Part shown: positions 1 to 6,698 of the stretch, one piece after another | How positions within the stretch are numbered: the stretch's first letter is position 1 | Layout: each line of letters opens with the position of its first letter | NCBI GenBank assembly: GCA_030540495.1 | Contig: JAUNWC010000075.1 | Coordinates: 1 to 7,012, forward strand | DNA from: Bacteroidota bacterium | GTDB lineage: Bacteria > Bacteroidota > Bacteroidia > Bacteroidales > P3 | Length of the DNA: 7,012 nt | Reading direction: 5' to 3' | Notes under the pieces: generated by a model | What the model saw: the letters and a program-made list of their open reading frames with translations, nothing else | Told to the model about the DNA's origin: nothing | The model's database searches: none | Made by a program: the position numbers and the translations under genes

Positions 1-197
1 ATGTTAAAATCCTTTGTAAAAAAATGAAATTATGAAAGTTATTATTATTCTTTTTTCTAAAAGAAATAATTTCCATTGTTATACAACCTCAAGTTATTTC
101 ATAAGACACATAAACGTGTTATAAAAAAACAATACTCCTTTTATTCTAACATAAAATAACTTATATGAACTTATAACAACCTATCTAAAAAGGTGGT
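1..197. other. A+T-rich intergenic region, no gene seen
   Basis: No reading frame of credible length or recognisable protein starts here on either strand, and I see no RNA gene. The only structure is a 9-bp inverted repeat (AAGTTATTT at 91-99 and AAATAACTT at 154-162). Its 54-nt spacing is too wide for a terminator hairpin, and it could be chance in sequence this A+T-rich. No TAnnTTTG promoter element is visible on either strand. The region probably separates the tRNA-Leu transcription unit from whatever lies to the left of the window. Confidence 0.6.
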
Positions 198-199
198 AA

Positions 200-234
200 A
201 AGAAAAAGAACCTTAAAGTCTTTTGCTCTAAGGT
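200..234 (-). terminator. Intrinsic terminator after tRNA-Leu
   Basis: Read on the minus strand, positions 234-210 form a hairpin: a 9-bp stem (ACCTTAGAG against CTTTAAGGT, one A/C mismatch) closing a 7-nt loop. A U-rich tract (TTCTTTTTCT) follows at once. It begins about 10 nt beyond the 3' end of the tRNA, as expected for a terminator of that gene. No comparable hairpin lies between the last ompH gene and the tRNA, so this may also be the end of the large envelope operon. Confidence 0.7.
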
Positions 235-244
235 CCTCTCTTTG

Positions 245-326
245 TGCGGATGAAGGGACTCGAACCCCCACGCCTCTCGACAATAGATCCTAAGTCTATC
301 GCGGCTACCAATTACGCCACATCCGC
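245..326 (-). tRNA. tRNA-Leu, anticodon UAG
   Basis: The minus strand folds as a class II tRNA. The 7-bp acceptor stem is perfect (GCGGATG with CATCCGC). The D arm contains AATTGGTAGC, and the anticodon stem ATAGA/TCTAT closes the loop CTTAGGA, giving anticodon UAG for CUA and other CUN leucine codons. The long variable arm pairs TGTC with GGCG around a GAGA tetraloop, as leucine tRNAs require. The T arm has loop TTCGAGT, and two of its five stem pairs are G-U. The discriminator base is A, typical of tRNA-Leu. The CCA tail is not encoded (the next bases read CAA), so it would be added by CCA-transferase. The gene lies 76 nt beyond the last ompH gene on the same strand, with its own promoter-like sequence and terminator. 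Confidence 0.95.
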
Positions 327-343
327 TTCAAGTTTTGCGTTTG

Positions 344-375
344 CAAAGATACTACCATTTTCCAAACTTGCAAAA
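344..375 (-). promoter_or_regulatory. Bacteroidota-type promoter for tRNA-Leu
   Basis: On the minus strand TATCTTTG (351-344) is an exact match to the Bacteroidota -7 element TAnnTTTG. A TTTTG (375-371) stands about 19 nt upstream, the spacing expected for the -33 element. Transcription would start near 337, about ten nucleotides before the mature 5' end of the tRNA. The promoter sits in the gap just after the last ompH stop codon, so the tRNA can be expressed independently of the upstream operon. Confidence 0.65.
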
Positions 376-402
376 CTTTTTTTACTTTTTTTTCTAAAAT
401 TT

Positions 403-921
403 TTATTTTCTAAGACCTAATTCCTTTTCTATAAGGGCTGTAACATCATCGTTATCAGTAGCATACCAAAGAATTCCATTCTTTTCTATTATGTAGTCAT
501 ATTTGTTGGCTTTTGCAACATTTTCTGTCGCTACACGCACTTTTTCATATATGGCTTGAATCAATTCTTGCTCTTTGGAACTCAATTCTGCTTGAGAATT
601 TTCTCTGAAAGTGTAAATTCTGCTATAAATGTCTTGAATTTCCTTTTGTTTGTTTTGTTTAAGTAGGTCAGACAACTGGTCTTGTTTTGCCTCATATTCA
701 GCCACCATACGCTCATATTCTTTTTGCATAGCATCTAACTCTGTTCTCAACTGAGTTGCGTAGGTTTGCAATTGATTTTGAGCAGAATCATAGTCAGGCA
801 TCTTGCGTATAAGTTCCGATGCATTAAAATGACCTACTTTTAAGGCTCTTTGAGCAAAAGAAGTGTTGATTGTAAATGCCAACACAAAGCATAATGACAA
901 TAATTGAATTGCTTTTTTCAT
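403..921 (-). CDS. OmpH/Skp-family periplasmic chaperone, copy B
   Basis: This is a predicted periplasmic chaperone of the OmpH/Skp family. These proteins form trimers with long coiled-coil tentacles that hold unfolded outer-membrane proteins on their way to the BAM complex. Of 172 residues, 1-23 are a clear signal peptide (MKK start, hydrophobic core, SFA before Gln24). The mature protein opens with the family's short beta strand and helix (LKVGHFNASELIRKMPDYDSA). A charged, Gln/Glu/Lys-rich coiled coil follows, roughly 45-130. The C-terminal part (YDYIIEKNGILWYA...DVTALIEKELG) returns to the trimer core. The length matches the family. It is the last protein gene of the operon, 38 nt after its paralogue, and the two are divergent in sequence. 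No hairpin terminator follows directly. The family assignment is firm; the client proteins are inferred. Confidence 0.9.
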   Translation of the reverse strand: MKKAIQLLSLCFVLAFTINTSFAQRALKVGHFNASELIRKMPDYDSAQNQLQTYATQLRTELDAMQKEYERMVAEYEAKQDQLSDLLKQNKQKEIQDIYSRIYTFRENSQAELSSKEQELIQAIYEKVRVATENVAKANKYDYIIEKNGILWYATDNDDVTALIEKELGLRK

Positions 922-959
922 CTATGTAACTATTTTTTATTATTTAATATTCTGTTATT

Positions 960-1496
960 TTATCTTTTTGTTGCCGAAGAAGTATTTACCTTATAACCCA
1001 ATTCAGCAAGCACAAGGTCACTAACATCTGTTTTGCTATCTATAAAAAGAACTGTGGCACCCGAAGCCTTATCCAAAACCATAGAATAGTTTTTCTCCTT
1101 AGCAATTTTTTCTATGGCATTATATATTTTGTCTTGTATGGGTTTGATAAGTTCGGAACGTTTTTTTGATAAATCTCCTTCTGAGCCAAATCTTTGTTTT
1201 TGAAGATTCTTAGCCTCTTTCTCAGCCGCAACTATTTCATTTTCTCGTTTTGTTTTTAAATCATCGGGCAGTAGCAAAGCCTCTGCTTGATAGGAGCGAT
1301 ACATCCTATCCACCTCAGCAAGTTTGTTTTCTATATCTTTTTGCCATTGCAAAGAGACTTCTTCCAATTCTTTTTGTGCTTGCTTATACTCTGGCATATT
1401 ATTTAATATGTATTCCGTATCTACACAAGCAAACTTTTGAGCGTAAGAACAAACGCCAAAAATCAAAAGCGACAATATTACAAATATCTTTTTCAT
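960..1496 (-). CDS. OmpH/Skp-family periplasmic chaperone, copy A
   Basis: A second OmpH/Skp-type chaperone of 178 residues, encoded directly downstream of bamA with a gap of about 51 nt. Residues 1-19 are a signal peptide (MKKIFVILSLLIFGVCSYA, cleavage before Gln20). The mature start FACVDTEYILNNMPEYKQAQ is the typical family opening. A long coiled coil rich in Glu, Lys and Arg covers about 40-130, and the closing core strands are YSMVLDKASGATVLFID and DVSDLVLAELGYKV. A short polar tail (NTSSATKR) extends past the core and is absent from copy B. A bamA-ompH-ompH order is common in Bacteroidota. The two copies share architecture but clearly differ in sequence, so they may form separate or mixed trimers; nothing here decides between those. 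Membership is secure and the role in barrel-protein transport is inferred from the family and position. Confidence 0.9.
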   Translation of the reverse strand: MKKIFVILSLLIFGVCSYAQKFACVDTEYILNNMPEYKQAQKELEEVSLQWQKDIENKLAEVDRMYRSYQAEALLLPDDLKTKRENEIVAAEKEAKNLQKQRFGSEGDLSKKRSELIKPIQDKIYNAIEKIAKEKNYSMVLDKASGATVLFIDSKTDVSDLVLAELGYKVNTSSATKR

Positions 1497-1547
1497 TTTA
1501 ATTTTAGTTTTTTTTCTGTTTTCAAATACTATACTTTTTTGTCTTTG

Positions 1548-4112
1548 TTAATCTATGGAGTTTTGCAAAGATATGTGGAACTGTCCGCCCGAACGTCTTG
1601 TACCGCCATATTCAGGGTCAAATCCATATCCCCAATCCAATCCAAGCATACCAAACATTGCCATATATATCCTGATACCCACACCGGCAGAACGATACAT
1701 AGTAAAAGGTGCAAATCCTTTGAAATCTGCCCAAGAGTTACCACCTTCCATAAAAGCAAGAGCGAACACAGAGGCAGAAGGATTTAGGGTAATAGGGTAA
1801 CGCAACTCTATGGTAAATTTGTCAAATACTGTTGCTCCATTATCTCCTGTCAAAGAAGAATTACCATAACCTCTCAAAGCAACCAACTCTCTACCATCAA
1901 GAGCATATCCCGTAAGACCATCTCCTCCCAAATAAAATCTATCGAAAGGAGAGTAATCCAAATCGCTATTATATCTTCCCAAAAAGCCAAAACGACTACG
2001 AGCAGAAAGCACCAAATCATCCACTATATTAAAGTACCAAGCCAATCTAAGATTAAGTTTATAGTATTCTAACCATTCGTATTTTTCTTTGTTGTCCATA
2101 GTAGAATAATCCTTACCATTGACCAAAGAATAAGGGAAAGTAAATGCACCATCCAAAGATACCTCACTACCCGAGCGGGGGTAAATAAGTTGGTCTATAG
2201 AGTTTCTACCTATGGACAAAGTGTAAGCAATATCGTTAGAAGTTCCCGTTGGCATAATAAAGGAAGTCCAATTCTTTACACTATATCTTTTGTAACGTAT
2301 TCCTTGAGAAAAAGTAAAGTAATCGTCTGGCCATTGCAAACGTTGTCCCAAAGATACATAGGCTCCAAATATTCCAAGATAGTAGTCTCTGTTAGAAGTA
2401 TTGTAATAAGAATCGTCCTGATAAGAATAGTATGCTCCAAAGGATAAGGCGCGTGGTTTTCTACCTCCAAGCCATGGCTCTGTAAAACCAAAAGAGCCCG
2501 AATAATAATAAGAACCATTAGTATTTATACGCAAAGAGATTTTCTGTCCCTCGCCCACAGGAAAAGGTCGCCAAGCCTTAGGGTTAAATACTTTGCTTGC
2601 AGCAAAATTATCCAAAGCCAAACCAACAGTAAATATAGCCGTACCATATCCGCCCCAACCTCCTTGCAACTCTATACGAGAAGAAGAAGTTTCTTCCACT
2701 TGATACTCTATATCCACAGTTCCGTTTTCTGCATTAGGCTCTACTTTGGGATTAATTTTCTCTGCATTAAAAAAGCCTAATTGTTGTATTTCTCTTATGG
2801 AACGAATAACATCATCTCTTGAAAACAACTCTCCCGGCAATGTTTTCAACTCCCTCATAACAACATAGTCGTTTGTATTTGTATTGCCACTAAGACTAAC
2901 CGTACCTATACGAGCCTGTTTGCCTTCGTATATACGCATTTCTATATCTATGGAGTCGTTTTCTACATTAAGTTCCGTAGGTATTACCCTAAAAAACAAG
3001 TAACCATCGTCCAAGTATAGCGAGGAAATATCCTTGCCAGTAGGGTCATAATTTACGTTTCTCTCTAATAGTTCTTTGTTATAAACATCACCTTTGTTTA
3101 TTCTCAAAAGTTTAGATAAGTAGTCGGAAGAATATTTAGTATTTCCTACCCATGTAATATTTCTGAAATAAAACTTCTTGCCCTCATAGAGGTTTAGATT
3201 TATTACCATTTCATCAACAGAAGTTTTCTTTTTCTTGCCAAAAATACTTGCTATTCCTCTACCCATACTTCTAAAAAAACCTTTCTTCACAGGTCTATTC
3301 TGCACAAAGAAAGTATCCGATACTATTCTCGCATCTCTGTATCCTTCGTTATTGTATTTGTCTATTATAAGGTCAAGGTCTTGCTCATATTCATTTTTCT
3401 GAAAACGAGAAGATTTCCAAAATCTCCACCAGGTTCTTTGCTTGGTGTTTTTCATTTGTCTTCTTATCTTGCTATCAGAAAGAAATTCATTGCCCTCAAT
3501 GTTTATTTGACCTATTTTTATTTTCTTTCCCTTATTTACCTCAAAGACAAGGTGCGATTCTTTTCTATTTGTAGTAGTATCCCTCTCTTCTATTATCTCT
3601 GTCTTTACCATATAGTAACCCTTATCCACAAAAAACTCATTGATAAGATTTTTGCAAGTGTTTTTCATATTTTCGGTTACTACATCTCCAACAGCAATGT
3701 TTAGTTTTTCTTTTACCTTATCGGCTTCGGAGCGAGAAATATCTCCCGAGAACTTAAAGTAAGAAAGTCTTGGCTTTGTCTTCAAATTATATTCCAAAAA
3801 AACCGTTCTACCCTCAATCTTTGTTATATATATATGTACCTCATCAAATATGCCTTGTTTCCAAAGTTTATCTATTGCGTTAGAAAATTTGTCAGAAGGG
3901 ATATATATTTTTTGTCCTTTGCTTATACCCGAAAGAAGTATTACCGAGTTTTCGTCCAATTCGTCCGCTCCTGTTATAGTGATATCTCCTATTTCGTATT
4001 CCTTAGGAGAATAATAATCCAAATCCACAATATTAGTTTGAGCAGAAAGTATGGAAGTAACCAACAACAAAAACAAGAATAATATATTTGGTTTTATTTT
4101 TTTTAAGTTCAT
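1548..4112 (-). CDS. bamA: Outer-membrane protein assembly factor BamA
   Basis: BamA is the core of the BAM complex, which folds beta-barrel proteins into the outer membrane. The chosen start gives 854 residues and begins MNLKKIKPN, a standard signal peptide with LSA before Gln25. An in-frame ATG at 4157 would add 15 residues ahead of it and is less likely. Five POTRA domains follow, about 41-114, 115-195, 196-312, 313-398 and 399-475, then the 16-stranded Omp85 barrel from about 479. LRGY (746-749) is the equivalent of the loop-6 VRGF motif, in the usual setting after FYLGGDGLTGY. Two features are odd: a basic insertion in POTRA3 (272-298), and a C-terminus reading FHISLQNSID, without the expected terminal aromatic residue. 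uppS lies upstream and two ompH genes downstream. Identity is very secure; the exact start is moderately so. Confidence 0.95.
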   Translation of the reverse strand: MNLKKIKPNILFLFLLLVTSILSAQTNIVDLDYYSPKEYEIGDITITGADELDENSVILLSGISKGQKIYIPSDKFSNAIDKLWKQGIFDEVHIYITKIEGRTVFLEYNLKTKPRLSYFKFSGDISRSEADKVKEKLNIAVGDVVTENMKNTCKNLINEFFVDKGYYMVKTEIIEERDTTTNRKESHLVFEVNKGKKIKIGQINIEGNEFLSDSKIRRQMKNTKQRTWWRFWKSSRFQKNEYEQDLDLIIDKYNNEGYRDARIVSDTFFVQNRPVKKGFFRSMGRGIASIFGKKKKTSVDEMVINLNLYEGKKFYFRNITWVGNTKYSSDYLSKLLRINKGDVYNKELLERNVNYDPTGKDISSLYLDDGYLFFRVIPTELNVENDSIDIEMRIYEGKQARIGTVSLSGNTNTNDYVVMRELKTLPGELFSRDDVIRSIREIQQLGFFNAEKINPKVEPNAENGTVDIEYQVEETSSSRIELQGGWGGYGTAIFTVGLALDNFAASKVFNPKAWRPFPVGEGQKISLRINTNGSYYYSGSFGFTEPWLGGRKPRALSFGAYYSYQDDSYYNTSNRDYYLGIFGAYVSLGQRLQWPDDYFTFSQGIRYKRYSVKNWTSFIMPTGTSNDIAYTLSIGRNSIDQLIYPRSGSEVSLDGAFTFPYSLVNGKDYSTMDNKEKYEWLEYYKLNLRLAWYFNIVDDLVLSARSRFGFLGRYNSDLDYSPFDRFYLGGDGLTGYALDGRELVALRGYGNSSLTGDNGATVFDKFTIELRYPITLNPSASVFALAFMEGGNSWADFKGFAPFTMYRSAGVGIRIYMAMFGMLGLDWGYGFDPEYGGTRRSGGQFHISLQNSID
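1566..1573 (-). promoter_or_regulatory. Possible internal promoter for the ompH pair
   Basis: TATCTTTG on the minus strand is an exact TAnnTTTG match, located in the last codons of bamA about 70 nt before the ompH copy A start. No TTTG or TTG is seen at the -33 position, and the upstream spacer is G+C-rich for this genome. It may therefore be only coding sequence that happens to match. If active, it would let the chaperones be made without BamA. Confidence 0.25.
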
Positions 4113-4191
4113 ACTAAAAAAGATTTCTAATCTATGCATTGATAAAGATAACGTCATTTTTTCTATTTAATTTTATGTAAGTCAAAAAAAA

Positions 4192-4944
4192 TTACTTTTC
4201 CTCGCTTATTTGCTCAGAAGTTTTACCATAGCGTCTCTCCCTTTTTTGATAATCTAAGATAGCCTCGCAGAAGTCTTTTTTAGAAAAATCAGGCCAAAGA
4301 ATATCCGTAAAATATAATTCAGAATATGCTATTTGCCAAAGCATAAAATTGCTTATTCTTTCCTCGCCCGAAGTTCTTATTAGCAAATCTACGTCAGGCA
4401 TATCTTTGGTGCAAAGATTATTAGCAAGAGTATCCTCGTCTATATCCAATACTTTGATTTTGTTTGCTAAAATATCTTCTGAAATTCTCTTTACCATCTG
4501 AACTAACTCCCATTTTGAACTATAATTCAAAGCAAGCACAAGAGTCATTTTTTTGTTATTTTTTGTCTTATCCATCATAGTGGTAAGAGCCTCTTGTGTT
4601 TCTATGGAAAGTTCGCTTGTATCTCCTATTGTTGTCAACCTTATTTGGTTGTCCATAAAGGTTTTTTCCTCATGGTTAAGATAGTATATGAGCATTTGCA
4701 TAAGAGCATCTACTTCCTGTTTGGGTCTTGCCCAATTTTCTTTTGAAAAAGTATAAAGGGTTAGGTATTTGACTCCTATTTCTGCGGCTATTTCACAAAT
4801 ATTGCGAACAGATTGCGCCCCGTGTTGATGACCATAAACTCTCTCCTTATTTCTTTGTTTTGCCCAACGTCCATTGCCGTCCATAATTATAGCAACGTGG
4901 CTTGGTAACTTATTCTTGTCTATCTTATTTATCAAATCCTCCAT
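4192..4944 (-). CDS. uppS: Isoprenyl transferase (undecaprenyl diphosphate synthase)
   Basis: This cis-prenyltransferase adds isopentenyl units to farnesyl diphosphate, making undecaprenyl diphosphate, the carrier lipid for peptidoglycan and surface glycans. The protein has 250 residues, the family's usual length. HVAIIMDGNGRWAK (16-29) holds the catalytic Asp22 and the diphosphate-binding Gly-Arg. LYTFSKENWARP (63-74) is the second signature. RTSGEERISNFMLWQ (190-204) provides Arg190 and Arg196 for isopentenyl diphosphate, and Glu209 in YSELYF is the metal-linked glutamate. All key residues are present, so the enzyme should be active. It is cytosolic and acts at the membrane face. The gene starts 20 nt after the IPExxxVDY gene and is followed by bamA; uppS next to bamA is common in bacteria. 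Product chain length cannot be read from this sequence. Confidence 0.95.
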   Translation of the reverse strand: MEDLINKIDKNKLPSHVAIIMDGNGRWAKQRNKERVYGHQHGAQSVRNICEIAAEIGVKYLTLYTFSKENWARPKQEVDALMQMLIYYLNHEEKTFMDNQIRLTTIGDTSELSIETQEALTTMMDKTKNNKKMTLVLALNYSSKWELVQMVKRISEDILANKIKVLDIDEDTLANNLCTKDMPDVDLLIRTSGEERISNFMLWQIAYSELYFTDILWPDFSKKDFCEAILDYQKRERRYGKTSEQISEEK

Positions 4945-4964
4945 AACCCAAAAGTTATTTTTCT

Positions 4965-5471
4965 TTAAATATAAAAATCGCTCATCAATTGGTTGCTATC
5001 TCTGAAATACTCAATCCCCTCTTCCAATGATTTTACAATATTTTTTCTTAGACTAACAATCTTGTTATCCGAAGTATAAAACACTTTTGCAAACGAAATG
5101 TTATGTATATTCTGCAGTTCCTTGCAAAGACTTGTCGTTATGTTGGCAAAATCTCTTCCTATCACCAAAAGAATATAGTCCATTCTCTTCAATTCCGTTA
5201 TCATATAAGCCGAATTATCTGTAGCAAGATTGTCTAACAACATATAAGACAAACCTTCAGTTATATCAACTTGCAACAAGCAATGAAAATTCAAGTCCTT
5301 TTTCATTTTCTTTTTATAGAGTAGAAAGTCGTCAGTTTTCTCAAACTCACAACTCATGTTTTGTTGCAACCTATAGGCTACCTGAAAATTAGCCAACGGA
5401 GTTACCATACCTATCAAAGCAAAAGGTATATTTAACGTAATTGATGCTTCTTCAAATTTTATGTTAGCCAT
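4965..5471 (-). CDS. IPExxxVDY-family protein, function unknown
   Basis: A 168-residue protein without signal peptide or membrane segment, so probably cytosolic. I assign it to the Bacteroidota IPExxxVDY family on two grounds. First, ITELKRMDYILLVIG (91-105) matches that family's signature strand, with Thr for Pro and Met for Val in the name motif. Second, the N-terminal ALIGMVTPLANFQVAYRLQ (18-36) resembles its first block, usually a 'LIGI...L.dYrLcw.iN' pattern. Between them is a Lys-rich stretch, and alternating strands and helices run to about 155. The family is uncharacterised. As I recall, it more often sits near acpP, fabF, rnc or pyk; here it heads the uppS-bamA-ompH operon, 20 nt before uppS. 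A promoter-like TAACTTTG lies about 30 nt upstream of the start. I propose no biochemical role. The substitutions in the name motif make the assignment likely rather than certain. Confidence 0.65.
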   Translation of the reverse strand: MANIKFEEASITLNIPFALIGMVTPLANFQVAYRLQQNMSCEFEKTDDFLLYKKKMKKDLNFHCLLQVDITEGLSYMLLDNLATDNSAYMITELKRMDYILLVIGRDFANITTSLCKELQNIHNISFAKVFYTSDNKIVSLRKNIVKSLEEGIEYFRDSNQLMSDFYI

Positions 5472-5501
5472 TAGGTTTTGTTAGTTAGTTTATCCGAATT
5501 G

Positions 5502-5509
5502 CAAAGTTA
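5502..5509 (-). promoter_or_regulatory. Probable promoter (-7) of the envelope operon
   Basis: TAACTTTG on the minus strand matches TAnnTTTG exactly and lies 30 nt upstream of the first gene of the cluster, giving a leader of roughly 25 nt. No clear TTTG is found 19-21 nt further upstream, so the -33 element is weak or absent. It is the only exact -7 match on this strand between pheS and the operon, and the likeliest start for all five genes. Confidence 0.5.
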
Positions 5510-5606
5510 TAAAAAAAACTTATTTCTCTTATCTTTTATTTAGTAGTTTTTTGTATATTCAAACAAACAAGAGGGAGAAAATTGTATGGATTTTGATATA
5601 TTTTTG

Positions 5607-5614
5607 TAAATTTG
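5607..5614 (+). promoter_or_regulatory. Probable promoter (-7) of pheS
   Basis: TAAATTTG on the plus strand matches TAnnTTTG and is followed by CA, as is common in Bacteroidota promoters. It would start transcription near 5621, about 17 nt before the pheS ATG. A TTG at 5582-5584 is a possible -33 element with a slightly long 22-nt spacer. A second, overlapping match (TATTTTTG, 5599-5606) is a weaker alternative. I see no T-box or attenuator ahead of pheS, and the leader is too short to hold one. Confidence 0.5.
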
Positions 5615-5637
5615 CAACCTAAAAATACTATTTTACT

Positions 5638-6672
5638 ATGGAGGAAATAATAAGCAAACACATTGAGAAAATAAAACAAATAACTTCCGCAACCAAAGAA
5701 GAGTTAGAAAATCTTAGAATAGAATACCTTGGAAAAAAAGGAGTTATGAATGATTTGTTTGCAAAGTTCAAAGAAGTTGCACCCGAAAACAGAAAACAAA
5801 TGGGTATAAAACTCAACGAACTAAAACAAATAGCACAAGCAAAGATAGAAGAATTAAAAGAAAAAGCAGAAGCAAAAGCAGAAGAAAACAAACCTAAGGA
5901 AGATTTTACCAAACCTTTGGAAAGCGTTGCCTTAGGTTCCATTCACCCTCTTACTTTGGTTAGAAAAGAAATTGTGGATATTTTCTCCCGCATAGGTTAC
6001 ACCGTACAAGAAGGACCTGAAATAGAGGACGATTGGCATGTTTTTTCTGCACTTAATTTTCCTCCTGAACACCCAGCAAGAGATATGCAAGATACTTTCT
6101 TTGTGGAAAATGGCAGAGCAGACGGTAATGATATTCTTTTGCGTACTCATACCTCTTCTGTTCAGGTTAGAACTATGGAAAAAATAAAACCCCCTATTCG
6201 TATTATTGCTCCGGGTAGAGTTTTTAGAAACGAAGCCATATCGGCAAGAGCCCACTGTATTTTTCACCAAATAGAAGGACTATATATAGACAAAAACGTT
6301 TCTTTTGCAGATTTGAAACAAAATCTTCTTTATTTTGTAAAAGAAATGTTTGGCGAGGATACTAAAATACGTTTGCGTCCATCCTATTTTCCTTTCACTG
6401 AACCAAGTGCCGAAATGGACATATCTTGTACTATTTGCAAGGGTGATGGTTGTAATATCTGTAAACATACCGGCTGGTTGGAAATTATGGGCTGTGGCAT
6501 GATAGACCCTAATGTTTTGGAGGCCTCCGGCATAGATAGTAAGGTATATTCGGGCTTTGCCTTTGGTATGGGTGTGGAAAGAATTGCTATGCTAAAATAT
6601 GATGTTAAGGATTTGAGACAATATTTTGAGAACGATATAAGATTCCTAAAACAATTCTCCTCTGCCTTATAA
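5638..6672 (+). CDS. pheS: Phenylalanine--tRNA ligase alpha subunit
   Basis: This is the catalytic alpha subunit of the (alpha-beta)2 enzyme that charges tRNA-Phe in the cytosol. It has 344 residues, close to the usual length. The N-terminal ~90 residues form the charged coiled-coil arm that contacts tRNA, ending in a Lys/Glu/Ala-rich helix (about 60-88). The class II core follows: LLRTHTSSVQVR (167-178), motif 2 around PGRVFRNEAISARAHCIFHQIEG (192-214), YFPFTEPSAEMD (250-261), and motif 3 GFAFGMGVERIAMLKY (306-321). Ala308 in GFAFG corresponds to the E. coli Ala294 pocket residue. A four-cysteine insert, C-x2-C-x4-C-x2-C at 264-275, precedes KHTGWLEIMGCGM. E. coli lacks it, but I recall it in Bacteroidota PheS. 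pheT is not adjacent: the next gene is convergent, so the beta subunit must be encoded elsewhere. It is divergent from the envelope operon. Confidence 0.97.
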   Translation: MEEIISKHIEKIKQITSATKEELENLRIEYLGKKGVMNDLFAKFKEVAPENRKQMGIKLNELKQIAQAKIEELKEKAEAKAEENKPKEDFTKPLESVALGSIHPLTLVRKEIVDIFSRIGYTVQEGPEIEDDWHVFSALNFPPEHPARDMQDTFFVENGRADGNDILLRTHTSSVQVRTMEKIKPPIRIIAPGRVFRNEAISARAHCIFHQIEGLYIDKNVSFADLKQNLLYFVKEMFGEDTKIRLRPSYFPFTEPSAEMDISCTICKGDGCNICKHTGWLEIMGCGMIDPNVLEASGIDSKVYSGFAFGMGVERIAMLKYDVKDLRQYFENDIRFLKQFSSAL

Positions 6673-6698
6673 ACAATGAATTAGAAGTGATATTTAAA

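Noticed and set aside
100..125. ACAC/GTGT mini-hairpin (possible terminator)
   Set aside because: Only four base pairs form before mismatches, too weak to count as a terminator.
91..162. 9-bp inverted repeat AAGTTATTT / AAATAACTT
   Set aside because: The arms are 54 nt apart, pure A+T-rich sequence makes chance matches likely, and no U-tract or gene end is linked to it.
1523..1531. TAGTATTTG on the minus strand as a promoter before ompH copy A
   Set aside because: There are three bases, not two, between TA and TTTG, and no -33 element is visible.
3381..3704. Plus-strand open frame of 107 residues inside bamA
   Set aside because: It is antisense to a clearly coding, conserved region, has no recognisable domain, and its composition is what the reverse strand of bamA gives. 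The other open frames antisense to or overlapping bamA, uppS, ompH and pheS were dropped for the same reason.
4113..4157. Upstream ATG start for bamA (15 extra residues)
   Set aside because: The residues before Met16 are not needed, and the shorter form has a textbook signal peptide starting MNLKK. The alternative is kept as a low-interest finding.
5628..5942. Minus-strand open frame of 104 residues, Ser/Phe-rich, opposite the start of pheS
   Set aside because: It is the reverse of the Lys/Glu-rich coiled-coil region of pheS, which produces Phe/Ser/Leu-rich shadow translations that look membrane-like.
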